Assembly (NCBI GenBank): GCA_044221335.1
Contig: JBGAPI010000016.1
Coordinates: 1 to 64,000 of the forward strand
Length of the DNA: 64,000 nt
From: JBGAPI01 sp044221335
Lineage (GTDB): Bacteria; Pseudomonadota; Gammaproteobacteria; Xanthomonadales; Ahniellaceae
Reading direction: 5' to 3'
Shown: piece after piece, positions 1-8,853 of the stretch
Numbering within the stretch: position 1 is the first letter of the stretch
Layout of the letters: every line of letters starts with the position of its first letter
Notes under the pieces: model-generated
Told to the model about the DNA's origin: nothing
Database searches by the model: none
The model's input: only the letters and a program-made list of their open reading frames with translations
Translations under genes and position numbers: made by a program

Positions 1-70
1 GGAACACCTCGCGCCGCGTCAGCTTGCGCTTCCCGGCGTACTCGGCGTCCCCGAAGCTCATCTGCGACAT
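1..70 (-). CDS. IS5-family transposase, N-terminal fragment (runs off window)
   Basis: The minus strand from 70 encodes MSQMSFGDAEYAGKRKLTRR followed by E-V-F before the window ends. The pattern M-x-x-M-[ST]-[FL]-x-D-A-E-Y-A-G-K-R-[KR] is the characteristic N-terminus of IS5-family DDE transposases. The catalytic DDE domain is not visible. An internal ATG three codons downstream could be the true start. Only about 23 codons can be seen, so intactness cannot be judged. Confidence 0.8.
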   Translation of the reverse strand, partial: MSQMSFGDAEYAGKRKLTRREVF

Positions 71-136
71 GCGGTCGACCTGCTCACGGCGAAGGTTGGA
101 TCAGAGCATAATCACAGGGACTTGTTCAGACCTTCC
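1..136 (-). mobile_element. IS5-family insertion sequence, one end only
   Basis: The element's transposase reads out of the window on the minus strand. Its outer terminal repeat, read on the minus strand from 136, begins GGAAGGTCTGAACAAGTCCC, which resembles the IS5-type terminal repeat. It is followed at 137-140 by CTAG, the palindromic 4-bp target expected for the family (YTAR). The rest of the element and the second repeat lie outside the window, so I cannot say whether it is complete. It sits immediately upstream of the efflux-adaptor region and may have separated that region from an upstream regulator. Confidence 0.85.
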
Positions 137-140
137 CTAG
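137..140. other. IS5 target-site duplication copy (CTAG)
   Basis: CTAG directly abuts the outer end of the terminal repeat at 136, matching the YTAR target preference of IS5. The second copy lies outside the window, so duplication is inferred rather than seen. Confidence 0.6.
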
Positions 141-269
141 AGACTCCGTTGCGGGCAACTTTTGCGTTGCAGCAGGCATCTGATCGGAGCGCGCGCCGGT
201 CCTTGGAAACGATCGTTGACCGTGACCAACGGACGACATGACTTCCTTCATCTGGGCGCCAGGAGTTTA

Positions 270-293
270 GGTGTTATATTGGACCATAACACC
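270..293. promoter_or_regulatory. Perfect 8-8-8 inverted repeat overlapping a -10-like TATATT
   Basis: GGTGTTAT (270-277), an 8-nt spacer and ATAACACC (286-293) form a perfect inverted repeat in a locally AT-rich stretch. TATATT at 275-280 would serve as a -10 box inside it, the arrangement expected of a repressor operator over a promoter. A second pairing is possible between CACCAGG (290-296) and CCTGGTG (336-342), so an alternative RNA hairpin could form. It lies upstream of the 37-aa ORF and the RND adaptor gene. A TetR/MarR-like site is a guess; no -35 element is convincing. Confidence 0.45.
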
Positions 294-358
294 AGGCGAA
301 CGAATGAATTCGCACCTACGGCGAATGATCGATTCCCTGGTGGAATGAGGAGAACGTT

Positions 359-472
359 GTGGAAAATGCCTTCGAAAAATTGATCTATTCCGCTCTTTAC
401 GGTGTTTTGGATGCCGTTACGAGCAAGAAAGACGAAGATACTGAATCTTCTTCCGTCGAATCCGACTCCTGA
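359..472 (+). CDS. Small acidic ORF of 37 aa, unknown function
   Basis: The GTG at 359 is preceded by an AGGAG-like Shine-Dalgarno (348-353). The peptide has an amphipathic start (ENAFEKLIYSALYGVLDAV) and a Lys/Asp/Glu/Ser-rich tail (SKKDEDTESSSVESDS). It is clearly more AT-rich than its surroundings. It sits between the palindrome at 270-293 and the adaptor gene at 512, with a 39-nt gap, so both could be on one transcript. Candidates are a small membrane-associated regulator or a leader peptide. I do not recognise it; coding status rests on the ribosome site and composition alone. Confidence 0.35.
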   Translation: MENAFEKLIYSALYGVLDAVTSKKDEDTESSSVESDS

Positions 473-511
473 TCCAAGCCTGTCCGACCCCGAATCGAGG
501 TTGCCGTCGTC

Positions 512-1603
512 ATGCGTGCTCATCTGACCCGTAATCGTCTCGTTGCCGTCCTTGGCGCCCTCCTGCTCGCCGGCTGTGCCACCCGCGCCGCGACGCCGGA
601 TGCGACCGCCGACGCCGAGAAGGACGCCGACAAGCGAGTGGTCGAGGTCGCCACCGCCGCGCGTGCCGACATCGCGCCCGAGCTGACCGCGACCGCCAAT
701 CTCGAGTCCGAGCGCGAGGCCAAGGTGATGACCCAGGTCGCCGGCGAGGTGATCGAGATCCTGGTCGAGGAAGGCCAGACCGTTGCCGCCGGCCAGGTCC
801 TCGCCCGGATCGACAGTCGACGCGCCCAGCTGGAGCTCGCCAAGAGCAAGAGCGTGGCCGACCGGATGGCGCACGAGGCCGAGCGCAACCAGCAACTGCT
901 CGACCGGCACCTGGTGTCGCGCGACGCCGCGGACAAGAGCCGCTACGACCGCGACTGGCAGACCGCCGCCGTCGACATGGCGAAGCTGACCGTCGATCGC
1001 AGCGTGATCCGCGCGCCGTATGCCGGTGTGGTGACCCGTCGCCACATCAAGGAAGGCCAGTGGCTGGAACTGCAGGCGCCGGCGTTCGAGCTGGCGGACT
1101 TTTCCAAGCTGAAGGCCAAGATCGCCGTGCCGGAACGCGATGCCGTCCGCCTCGCCGCGGGGCAGCCGGTCACGTTCGCGGTCGATGCCGTCGGTGGCAA
1201 GACCTTCAGCGGCGCGGTGGAGCGGGTGAGCCCGGTGGTCGATCGCGCGACTGGAACCGTGACCGCCACCATCGCGGTGAACAACTCCGACCGCGCGCTG
1301 CGCCCGGGCATGTTCGCCCGCATGGCGGTCGCGTATGCCCACATCGACGAGGCGCTGCTGGTGCCGAAGAAGGCGATCAATGTCGAGGACGGCCACCAGC
1401 AGCTGTTCGTCATCGAGAACGGCACCGCGCGCCGCAAGCAGGTCGTGCTCGGTGCGCAGATCGAGGACCGGGTCGAGATCCGTTCCGGCCTCGACGACGG
1501 CGCGGTCGTGGTCACCAACAGCGGTCCGACGCTGCGCGACGGCGACATCGTGATCGTCGCCAACGCCCAGCCGACGAAGGTGGTCGCGAAGGCGGAGTCC
1601 TGA
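512..1603 (+). CDS. RND-type efflux periplasmic adaptor lipoprotein (HlyD/MFP family)
   Basis: A 363-aa membrane fusion protein. The lipobox L19-A-G-C22 predicts an inner-membrane-anchored periplasmic lipoprotein. The order is typical: first barrel/lipoyl half (about 50-85), a short alpha hairpin with conserved ARID near residue 95, second lipoyl half (RAPYAGVVTRR, about 168), then beta-barrel and membrane-proximal domains. Such adaptors bridge an RND pump and an outer-membrane channel. No pump or TolC-like gene follows: the gene ends 70 nt before a strong hairpin. The substrate cannot be inferred. It is probably co-transcribed with the small ORF at 359 under the palindromic site at 270. Confidence 0.85.
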   Translation: MRAHLTRNRLVAVLGALLLAGCATRAATPDATADAEKDADKRVVEVATAARADIAPELTATANLESEREAKVMTQVAGEVIEILVEEGQTVAAGQVLARIDSRRAQLELAKSKSVADRMAHEAERNQQLLDRHLVSRDAADKSRYDRDWQTAAVDMAKLTVDRSVIRAPYAGVVTRRHIKEGQWLELQAPAFELADFSKLKAKIAVPERDAVRLAAGQPVTFAVDAVGGKTFSGAVERVSPVVDRATGTVTATIAVNNSDRALRPGMFARMAVAYAHIDEALLVPKKAINVEDGHQQLFVIENGTARRKQVVLGAQIEDRVEIRSGLDDGAVVVTNSGPTLRDGDIVIVANAQPTKVVAKAES

Positions 1604-1673
1604 GTTTCGTCACGGCCATCGCCGCCGGGTCCATGGCTCCGAACCCTTGACCCCTGGCGACGACCGCGACACT

Positions 1674-1700
1674 CCGAGCCCAGGCATTGCCTGGGCTCGG
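1674..1700. terminator. Strong hairpin terminator between convergent genes
   Basis: A 12-bp perfect stem, CCGAGCCCAGGC / GCCTGGGCTCGG, with a 3-nt ATT loop lies between the adaptor gene (plus) and the DUF4345-like gene (minus). CGTTTCC follows on the plus strand. Its position between two 3' ends suggests bidirectional use. Confidence 0.75.
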
Positions 1701-1727
1701 CGTTTCCGGGCCCGGGAAGCCGTCGGA

Positions 1728-2114
1728 TCAGCGCGGCCGGGCACCGCGCCAGGCCACCAGCGATGCGATCCCGAGGCCGAGTTCGACGCACAGCGCCATC
1801 TTCAGGAAATCGCTGCTGACGCCGGTCGCCAGCATCGACACCAGGCGCGTCACGCCGATGCCAAGATAGGTCGCGGCACTCAGCAGCAGGCCGTCCGCGC
1901 GGCGCGCGGGGGCGAGCGCCGCGCCGACGATCAATGCCCCCAGCGCGATCTCGACGCCACCATAGAACGCGCGCAGCTCGGGCACCGCTGCGGGACCGGC
2001 GATGGTGATCTCCGCCGCCTTCGCCAGTTCCACCGGCGAGATCAGGAAGCCGACACCGAACGCGAGGTAACCCAGGCCCGCCAGCCACAACACCAGCACT
2101 CCGAATGCACGCAT
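1728..2114 (-). CDS. Small integral membrane protein, DUF4345-like
   Basis: 128 aa starting MRAFGVLVLWLAGLGYLAFG, with about four hydrophobic segments and no enzymatic motif. The spacing FYGGVEIALG ... GIGVTRLVSM fits the DUF4345 family of small four-helix membrane proteins of unknown role. I chose the internal Met at 2114 because the upstream open frame is Arg-rich and not membrane-like. The gene is divergent from rsgA, so 2115-2221 must hold both 5' regions. Confidence 0.6.
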   Translation of the reverse strand: MRAFGVLVLWLAGLGYLAFGVGFLISPVELAKAAEITIAGPAAVPELRAFYGGVEIALGALIVGAALAPARRADGLLLSAATYLGIGVTRLVSMLATGVSSDFLKMALCVELGLGIASLVAWRGARPR

Positions 2115-2221
2115 GTCGCCGTCTCCGATCAGGGGCCGCGATGCTGCATCGACGGCGGTGACGAGACTGTAGACGAGCGGTCCGGTGCTGTCGCGGCGAC
2201 GGGTCGGACTACAATGCATCG

Positions 2222-3307
2222 ATGATCGCCCCCACCGTCCTCGACCGCCTGCGCCGCATCGGCCTCGCCACCGAACAGCTGCGCGAACTGCCCGAGGAAC
2301 TTCCCGCGGATCAGTTCCTCGCCCGCATCGTCGAGCAGCATCGCAACGGCTTCCGTCTGCACGACGGTGCCGACGAGGTGACGGCCCACGCCCCCGCGAC
2401 GCTGATGCGCCGCGCCGAGGATCCCCTCGAGCGACCGGCGGTCGGCGATTTCGTGATCGCGCGGCGCGGCAATCCGGTCGAGATCGTCGCGCGCCTGCCG
2501 CGGCGCAGCCTGCTGCACCGGGGGGCGGCCGGCGAGGACCGACGCCAGCAGGCGATCGCCGCCAACGTCGACCTGGTCGTCGTCGTCTGCGGGCTCGACC
2601 ACGACTACAACCCGCGCCGGATCGAGCGCTATCTGCTGCTCTGCGCGGGCTCAGGTGCGCAGGCGCTGGTGCTCCTGACCAAGGCGGACACCTGCCCCGA
2701 TGTCGCCGAGCGCGTGCAGGAGCTCGAGCAGCGCATCGGCAGCCAGGCGCTGGTGATCGCGCTCAACGCCCGCGACCTCGCCAGTCGCGCCACGCTGGCG
2801 CCCTTCCTCGGCATCGGCACCACCGCGGTGCTGGTCGGCTCATCGGGCGCCGGCAAGTCGACGCTCACCAACTCGCTGCTCGGGATCGAGCGGATGCGGA
2901 CCGGCGAGGTACGCGCGCACGACAGCCGCGGCCGCCACACCACCACCCACCGTGCACTGATCCAGCTGCCCGACGGTGCCTGCCTGATCGACACCCCGGG
3001 CATGCGCGAGATCAAGCTCGCGGACCGGCCGGAGCTCGATCCCGCCCTGGTCGGCCGGATCGGCGAGCTCGCGAGCGCCTGCCGTTTTTCCGACTGCCGC
3101 CATGGTCGCGAGCCGGGCTGCGCCGTCCGGGCGGCGCTGGCCGACGGGACGCTGCCGGCCGAGCAATACAAACATTTCGAGAAGCTGCAGGCGGAGCTCG
3201 CGGCACTGCGCGACGATCCCGCCAGTCGCATGCGGCGCAAGTCCGAGGAGAAGACCCTGGGTCGCGCCTTGAACAAGCGCCTGATCGAGAAGTACGGCCA
3301 GCGCTGA
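2222..3307 (+). CDS. rsgA: Small ribosomal subunit biogenesis GTPase RsgA
   Basis: A 361-aa circularly permuted GTPase that helps late maturation of the 30S subunit. The motif order is G4-G1-G3: TKAD (153-156), GSSGAGKST (206-214) and DTPGMRE (257-263). An OB-fold region precedes the G domain. The C-terminal zinc knuckle ligands are C287, C292, H294 and C300 (CRFSDCRHGREPGC). Length is normal. G4 reads TKAD rather than the canonical NKxD, which is common in this family. The ATG at 2222 has no strong ribosome site but begins the conserved region. Confidence 0.95.
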   Translation: MIAPTVLDRLRRIGLATEQLRELPEELPADQFLARIVEQHRNGFRLHDGADEVTAHAPATLMRRAEDPLERPAVGDFVIARRGNPVEIVARLPRRSLLHRGAAGEDRRQQAIAANVDLVVVVCGLDHDYNPRRIERYLLLCAGSGAQALVLLTKADTCPDVAERVQELEQRIGSQALVIALNARDLASRATLAPFLGIGTTAVLVGSSGAGKSTLTNSLLGIERMRTGEVRAHDSRGRHTTTHRALIQLPDGACLIDTPGMREIKLADRPELDPALVGRIGELASACRFSDCRHGREPGCAVRAALADGTLPAEQYKHFEKLQAELAALRDDPASRMRRKSEEKTLGRALNKRLIEKYGQR

Positions 3308-3503
3308 CCGAAGAGCAGCCCTTCGGGGCGGCTCCGGAGGACGCGCCGCCCCGGCGGGCGGGCCGAGCGAAACGCAGGCGCGGCCTCGCTTTTCCGGACT
3401 GCGGGGAGGCATCTTCTTGCGAACCCCGACGCACCGTCGCGGGTCCGGCGTTTCCGTGCGGCGCAGGGTGCGAGTCACGCCGCTGTCGCTGTAGCATCGG
3501 GGG

Positions 3504-4796
3504 ATGGACGCTCCGGTCAACACGCTGTCGAAGGCCGAAAAGCGCACGCTGCAGGAGCTGGCGGCGCTGGACCGTCGTCTGCTGGTGTCGGCCAAGAACA
3601 TCCGCCTGCTGTCCGCCGTGAGCTGGCCGGCGCGGGTGCAGGCCGAATTCATGGAGCGCTACCACCGCGGCGACGTGCGGCTGCCGGAAGTCGAGTACCC
3701 GCGCTTCAATTTCGACGGCGTGCGCGACGAGATCAGCGCCATCCAGGACGTCGCAAAGGCCTTCGGCGATCACCCGGTCGCGGACTACATCTGGCGCACG
3801 GGCGAGTCCTGCATCATCGCCACCCGCCTGCTCGACGCGCTCGGCACCAACGACATCACCGAGCATTCGATCCGGCTGTTCGGCAAGCCCGGCGATCGCG
3901 TGCCCGGGGCCGACGTCACCAACATCGATTCGGCGCAGCACTTCATCTTCCTCGCCAACGAGCTGTCGACCGAGCTGTCGATCATCGAGTCCGACTACTG
4001 CCTGTCGGCCGAGATCCTGCAGCGCGAGCTGCAGGACGCGCTGGATGCGTTCTTCTTCGAGGACAAGATCCAGGTCACCATCGACGCCAACCTGATCTCG
4101 AAGGCCGCCGCCGGCCCGACCCGGATCCGGCTGCGCTCGGCGACCTCGTTCTCGGAGTATGACCGCCACCAGTTGCTGGAGCACGAGGCCTACGTGCACT
4201 CGCTGACGGCGCTGAACGGCCGCAAGCAGCCCAATCTCGCGACGCTGGGGCTGAACTCGCCGCGGATCACCGCGACCCAGGAAGGCCTCGCGACCTTCGC
4301 CGAGCTGATCACCGGCACCATCGACATCGGCCGGATGAAGCGCATCTCGATGCGCATCATCGCGATCGACATGGCGCTGAAGGGCGCCGACTTCCTCGAC
4401 GTGTTCCGCTATTTCCTCGAGTCCGGCCAGACCGAAGTCGACAGCTTCACCTCGGCGAGCCGGGTGTTCCGCGGCGCGCCGGTTGCCGGCGGCGCCGCCT
4501 TCACCAAGGACACCGTGTACCTGCACGGACTGCTGTCGGTGCACACCTTCTTCCGCTGGTCTTTGAAGAACCAGAAGCTGAAGCACTGCCGGAACCTGTT
4601 CGCGGGCAAGATGTGCCTGCACGACGTGATCGCGCTGGAGCCGTATTTCGACGCCGGCTGGATCGCGCAGCCGGTCTACATCCCGCATTGGGTCGCGCGT
4701 GCCAACGGTCTCGCCGGCATGCTCGCCTTCTCGCTGTTCGCCAACCGCATCCGGCTCGACCGCGTCGAGGCCGAGGATCTCGTCCTCGGCCTGTAG
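3504..4796 (+). CDS. DUF1704 / QEGLA-motif protein, putative MATCAP-like zinc carboxypeptidase
   Basis: 430 aa. The eponymous Q-E-G-L-A motif is at 259-263 (TQEGLATFAE) and HEAYVH at 227-232 fits the HExxxH zinc site of this family. The eukaryotic relatives KIAA0895/KIAA0895L (MATCAP) are tubulin tyrosine carboxypeptidases with this motif plus a downstream Glu, so a C-terminal-residue peptidase is the best inference; the bacterial substrate is unknown. Bacterial members are often annotated 'flavohemoglobin expression-modulating QEGLA motif protein'. No signal peptide, so cytoplasmic. It stands alone, about 200 nt after rsgA and convergent with the kinase gene. Confidence 0.75.
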   Translation: MDAPVNTLSKAEKRTLQELAALDRRLLVSAKNIRLLSAVSWPARVQAEFMERYHRGDVRLPEVEYPRFNFDGVRDEISAIQDVAKAFGDHPVADYIWRTGESCIIATRLLDALGTNDITEHSIRLFGKPGDRVPGADVTNIDSAQHFIFLANELSTELSIIESDYCLSAEILQRELQDALDAFFFEDKIQVTIDANLISKAAAGPTRIRLRSATSFSEYDRHQLLEHEAYVHSLTALNGRKQPNLATLGLNSPRITATQEGLATFAELITGTIDIGRMKRISMRIIAIDMALKGADFLDVFRYFLESGQTEVDSFTSASRVFRGAPVAGGAAFTKDTVYLHGLLSVHTFFRWSLKNQKLKHCRNLFAGKMCLHDVIALEPYFDAGWIAQPVYIPHWVARANGLAGMLAFSLFANRIRLDRVEAEDLVLGL

Positions 4797-4856
4797 CGCG
4801 GGGCTTCCGCCGCGAACGGCGTCATCGATGGGCGGAACAGCGGCGGCGGCGTCCCG

Positions 4857-7622
4857 CTACAGGCGGTCCTCGTCGTCCTGCGCCCCCTCGCCGAGCGGCG
4901 ACTTGCCGCCGAGACTGGACCAGAACGCGGCGACGGCGAGCAGCAGCAGGAAGCCCCAGGCGAGCGCGCTGCGGGCGAACAGCCACGAATCCGTCGACCA
5001 CACCGGCGGAATGACCATGACCAGGACGAAGGTCGCGATCGCCGCGGCGCCGGCCAGCAGCCCGGCGCGGGTGAGCAGGGTGAACCAGACCACCGTGATC
5101 AGGAGCACCGGCAGCAGGGCCACATGGTCGAACTCGGTCAGTGCGTGGAAGATCATCGACATCGCCCAGCACTGCACGAGCCAGCCGAGCCAACGGTTGC
5201 GCAGGACGTACCGGGCGAGGTAGAGCCCGAACAGTCCCGACAGCGCGATCATCGCGCCGAAGCCCGGTGCGCCGAGGATGAAATGCAGCAGGTGACGGCC
5301 GCTGGTCAGCGGTGACACCGCAGTCTGGTGCGGCGCCAGCGGGCTGGTGGCGATCCACTGCGGGTATGCGCAGGCGGCGTAGACGATCAGCCGCATCGCC
5401 ACCCCGGTCACCATTCCGACCAGCAGGTCGCGGGCGACCATCGCGTCTCGCCAGCGGCCATCGAGAAGTCGTGTCCAGCCGATCAGCAGCACCGGCCAGC
5501 GTCGTCGCGCGATCGGTTCGAGCGCGATGTAGGTCAGCCAAAGGGTGATGCTGAAGAACACGACCTGGCTCTCGATCATCACGATCAGCCGCGCCTCGGC
5601 GAACTCGTCGCGCACGTGATCGGAGCGGATCAGCAGGTCGACGAGCCACAGGGTTCCCATCGAGACGGCCAGTCGGGTCGCGCCGCGACGGTCGCCCCGA
5701 CCGGAGCGCAGATGGCGACGCACCAGCACGAAGATCCCGACCGTCGTGGCGGCGGCACCAGCCAGCACCAGAGTCAGGCCGACCTCGGGACCGATCCGCA
5801 CGGTCTGCATGCTCGTGGCCGTGGCAGGCCGGTACCACGGGGGCTGCAGCGAGAACCACACGGGCCGTCCGCGAAAGGACGCGGCCTCCACGTGGACGGC
5901 CATCGGCACCGGGCGCTCGATGCGGCCGTCCCACGCGAGGCGGCGATCGGTATCGACCGGCGCCATGCCGCGCGGTTCGGTGTCGACCAGCGTGGCGGGG
6001 TCCAGTCCCGCGCTGCGCAGCGCGGCGTTCCAGTCGGGATCGGCCCGCACGCTGTCGAAGGGCCCTTCCGGGATCGCCAGCAGCGTCAGCAGGCGACCGT
6101 CCTGGTCGAGATCGACGGACACCATTCCGGGAACATCGACGGGCGGATCCGTGCGCGTGATCCGGCCGAATTCGATCGGCTGGAACGGCGGAATGTAGAG
6201 AGTGACGCCGATCAGCGGATGCGTGGCTTGCCGATAGAAATAGTTCAGCGAGCCGGGACGGAGCTCGGCGAATCGGGCGGCGTCGACGTGAGTTGGGTCC
6301 TGGCTGCGCAACCACTGGGTGGCGGCCGACTCGACATAGAAGCCGCCGGCGTGATCGAACGCGGGACTGTCGACGCCGATCGCGGCAAGGGTCGTTCGCG
6401 CCCGGTCGTCCAGCAGCTCCGGCGACTTCGCCGGCCGCAGCAGTCCCAGGGCCTGGGCACCGCCGACGGCCAGCTGGTGCCCGGCCAGTACCATCACGAG
6501 CAGCAGGGCGAGCCATCCCCAGGCTGCCGCGACTGGCAACTCGCCGCTGCGACCGGCCGCCGCCACCATCGCCGGGCTCGGCGTCTCGCCGGCGGCGATC
6601 GCTGCCGCCAGCGGGTCGCCACCGGGCAGCAGGGCCAGCACGCTGGCGGCGGATGCGGGGCGAGCCTTCGGATCGCGCGCCAGGCAGCGGCGCACCGCGT
6701 CGGCGAGGTTCGGCGGCAGTCCGCCGGTGGCGCCGACGAGGCTCGCCGGTTCGACCTCGTCGTGCTGCCGGCGCAGCGCGTCGATACCCGGCGCGTCGAA
6801 CGCGCGACGGCCGCTGGCGATCTCGAAGATCAGGAGCCCCAGTGCGAACAGGTCGCTCTGCAGCGACGCCGGTTCGCCGCGCAACTGCTCCGGTGCCATG
6901 TACGCCGGGGTGCCGGCAAAGCCCGACAGTGCGTCGTCGTCGGTGCTGGCGGCGATGCCGAAGTCGGTGATGCGGGCACGGCCGCGGCCGTCGATCAGTA
7001 CGTTGGCAGGCTTCAGGTCGCGATGTACCACGCCTTTCTCGTGAGCCGCCGCGAGGCCGACGCAGATGTCGCGGGCGACGGCGATCGCGGTGTCCGGCGG
7101 AAGCCGGCCGATGCGGCGCAGCAGGGTCGCGAGATCCTCGCCGTCGATGAACTCCATCGACAGGCAATGCTGGCCCTCGATCTCGATCAGGTCGTGCAGG
7201 CGACAGACGTTCGGATGCGAGACCTGACGACCGATCCGGACCTCCGCGTACAGGCCGGCGAGCGCCGCCTCGTCACGGGCGAACTGTTCGGCCAGGAACT
7301 TCAGCGCTACGGGCTGGCCGAGCTTGATGTCGTCGGCACGATAGACCTCGCCCATGCCGCCCTTGCCGAGCAGGCTGACGATCCGGTACCTGCCGGCGAG
7401 CAGCGCGCCGGGCAGGAAGCGACTGTCGCCTGCGGACTTCGGCGGATGCGAGGTCGAAGGGTTGCGACGGCTCTCCGGTGTCGGCCGGGTGGAGTCGGGA
7501 TCGAGGGGCGGTGTCGGCCGGGTGGAGTCGCTGTCCGTGACCGCCGGAAGTGCCGCGCCGCACTCGGCGCAGAAACGTGCGCCTGCCAGGCAGGGTGCGG
7601 AGCATGTCGGACAGTGCGCCAT
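4857..7622 (-). CDS. Membrane-anchored Hanks-type serine/threonine protein kinase with N-terminal zinc ribbon
   Basis: 921 aa. C4/C7 and C18/C21 (CPTC...CAEC) form a zinc ribbon. A Pro/Thr linker with a duplicated DSTRPTP follows. The kinase domain (about 79-330) has the glycine loop GKGGMGEVY, Lys108 (VALKF), HRDLKPAN at 200-207, DFG at 220-222 and an APEQ motif, so it should be active. A TM segment near 365 leads to a large extracytoplasmic region and then about eight C-terminal hydrophobic helices. This layout suggests a receptor-like kinase. No phosphatase or FHA gene is adjacent. Its 5' end is divergent from the amidase gene at 7917, leaving about 290 nt in which I see only scattered GC-rich inverted repeats. 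Confidence 0.9.
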   Translation of the reverse strand: MAHCPTCSAPCLAGARFCAECGAALPAVTDSDSTRPTPPLDPDSTRPTPESRRNPSTSHPPKSAGDSRFLPGALLAGRYRIVSLLGKGGMGEVYRADDIKLGQPVALKFLAEQFARDEAALAGLYAEVRIGRQVSHPNVCRLHDLIEIEGQHCLSMEFIDGEDLATLLRRIGRLPPDTAIAVARDICVGLAAAHEKGVVHRDLKPANVLIDGRGRARITDFGIAASTDDDALSGFAGTPAYMAPEQLRGEPASLQSDLFALGLLIFEIASGRRAFDAPGIDALRRQHDEVEPASLVGATGGLPPNLADAVRRCLARDPKARPASAASVLALLPGGDPLAAAIAAGETPSPAMVAAAGRSGELPVAAAWGWLALLLVMVLAGHQLAVGGAQALGLLRPAKSPELLDDRARTTLAAIGVDSPAFDHAGGFYVESAATQWLRSQDPTHVDAARFAELRPGSLNYFYRQATHPLIGVTLYIPPFQPIEFGRITRTDPPVDVPGMVSVDLDQDGRLLTLLAIPEGPFDSVRADPDWNAALRSAGLDPATLVDTEPRGMAPVDTDRRLAWDGRIERPVPMAVHVEAASFRGRPVWFSLQPPWYRPATATSMQTVRIGPEVGLTLVLAGAAATTVGIFVLVRRHLRSGRGDRRGATRLAVSMGTLWLVDLLIRSDHVRDEFAEARLIVMIESQVVFFSITLWLTYIALEPIARRRWPVLLIGWTRLLDGRWRDAMVARDLLVGMVTGVAMRLIVYAACAYPQWIATSPLAPHQTAVSPLTSGRHLLHFILGAPGFGAMIALSGLFGLYLARYVLRNRWLGWLVQCWAMSMIFHALTEFDHVALLPVLLITVVWFTLLTRAGLLAGAAAIATFVLVMVIPPVWSTDSWLFARSALAWGFLLLLAVAAFWSSLGGKSPLGEGAQDDEDRL

Positions 7623-7916
7623 CGACCGGATCGTCCCAGGGGTCCTCGCGGGGATCGTCGGGCAGTCTATTGCACGGTGGCGCGACGGGTGCGCGCGGCC
7701 ACTTCCAATCCGGTCCGAGGCTCCGGTCGCCGTCGCAGGGAGCGTCGAAGTCCATCGCGGTCGCCGGGCTCGAAATCCACGTCCCGCGGTCGTTGCGCGG
7801 GGGGCGACGGCGATGTCGGAACGAGCTGATCGCAGATCGCGGGATGGCCCAGACCTTCCCCGGGAATCTGGTTAAGCTTCGCCTTCCACACAGAGAAGAC
7901 GAGCAAGGAAGGCACC

Positions 7917-8786
7917 ATGCCGAAGATCGTGAAATGCGGGCTGATCCAGACCTCGATGGCCTGCAGCGTCGACGAGAAGGTCGAGACCATCCGCCAGGCC
8001 AGCATCGACAAGACCCTGGTGTACATCGAGCAGGCGGCGCGCGAGGGCGTACAGGTCCTTTGCATGCAGGAGATCTTCACCGGACCTTACTTCTGCGCCG
8101 AGCAGAACCCGCGCTGGTACGAGGCGGTCGAGCAGATCCCTGACGGTCCGACCGTCAAGCTGATGCAGGAGCTGGCGAAGCGGCACTCGATGGTGATCGT
8201 GGTGCCGATCTACGAGGAGGATCAGCCGGGCGTCTACTACAACACCGCGGCGGTGATCGACGCCGATGGCCGCTACCTCGGCAAGTACAGGAAGCACCAC
8301 ATCCCGCATTGCCTGCCGGGCTTCTGGGAGAAGTTCTATTTCCGTCCGGGAAATCTGGGATACCCGGTGTTCGACACCAAGTACGGCAAGGTCGGCGTCT
8401 ACATCTGCTACGACCGCCACTTCCCGGAAGGCGCGCGCGCTCTGGGTCTCAACGGCGCCGAGATCGTCTTCAACCCGTCGGCCACCGTCGCCGGCCTGTC
8501 GGAATACCTGTGGAAGCTGGAGCAGCCGGCGCATGCCGTCGCCAACCAGTATTTCGTCGGCGCGATCAACCGCGTCGGCACCGAAGCGCCCTGGAATATC
8601 GGCGAGTTCTACGGCCAGAGCTATTTCGTCGACCCGCGCGGACAGTTCCTCGCCGTCGGTTCGCGCGACAAGAGCGAACTGATCACGGCCGAAGTCGACC
8701 TCGACAAGATCCGGGAGGTCCGCAACGTCTGGCAGTTCTATCGCGATCGTCGCCCGGACAGCTACGGTCCGCTGGTCGCCCCGTGA
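7917..8786 (+). CDS. Carbon-nitrogen hydrolase, beta-ureidopropionase-like
   Basis: 289 aa of the nitrilase superfamily. The catalytic triad is visible: E52 (CMQEIF), K126 (KYRKHHIP) and C164 (YICYDRHFPEG). The sequence FWEKFYFRPGN and the overall pattern match N-carbamoyl-beta-alanine amidohydrolases, which release beta-alanine, CO2 and ammonia in reductive pyrimidine breakdown. No dihydropyrimidinase or dihydropyrimidine dehydrogenase is nearby, so the substrate could be another N-carbamoyl amino acid or polyamine derivative. A good ribosome site (AAGGAAGG) precedes the ATG. Cytoplasmic, single-gene unit, followed by a strong hairpin. Confidence 0.85.
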   Translation: MPKIVKCGLIQTSMACSVDEKVETIRQASIDKTLVYIEQAAREGVQVLCMQEIFTGPYFCAEQNPRWYEAVEQIPDGPTVKLMQELAKRHSMVIVVPIYEEDQPGVYYNTAAVIDADGRYLGKYRKHHIPHCLPGFWEKFYFRPGNLGYPVFDTKYGKVGVYICYDRHFPEGARALGLNGAEIVFNPSATVAGLSEYLWKLEQPAHAVANQYFVGAINRVGTEAPWNIGEFYGQSYFVDPRGQFLAVGSRDKSELITAEVDLDKIREVRNVWQFYRDRRPDSYGPLVAP

Positions 8787-8791
8787 GCCTG

Positions 8792-8825
8792 CGGCGGATC
8801 AGGCAGCGACATGCCTGATCCGCCG
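8792..8825. terminator. 14-bp perfect hairpin terminator
   Basis: CGGCGGATCAGGCA (8792-8805), loop GCGACA and TGCCTGATCCGCCG (8812-8825) start six nt after the amidase stop codon. No long T-tract follows, as is common in high-GC genomes. It lies between convergent genes and may serve both. Confidence 0.75.
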
Positions 8826-8853
8826 ACTTCAATGGAGCGACGGTGCTCGATCG

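Noticed and set aside
162..383. 73-codon plus-strand ORF next to the IS5 end
   Set aside because: No ribosome site, no hydrophobic or domain pattern, and it crosses the palindromic site; the 37-aa ORF at 359 is a better candidate.
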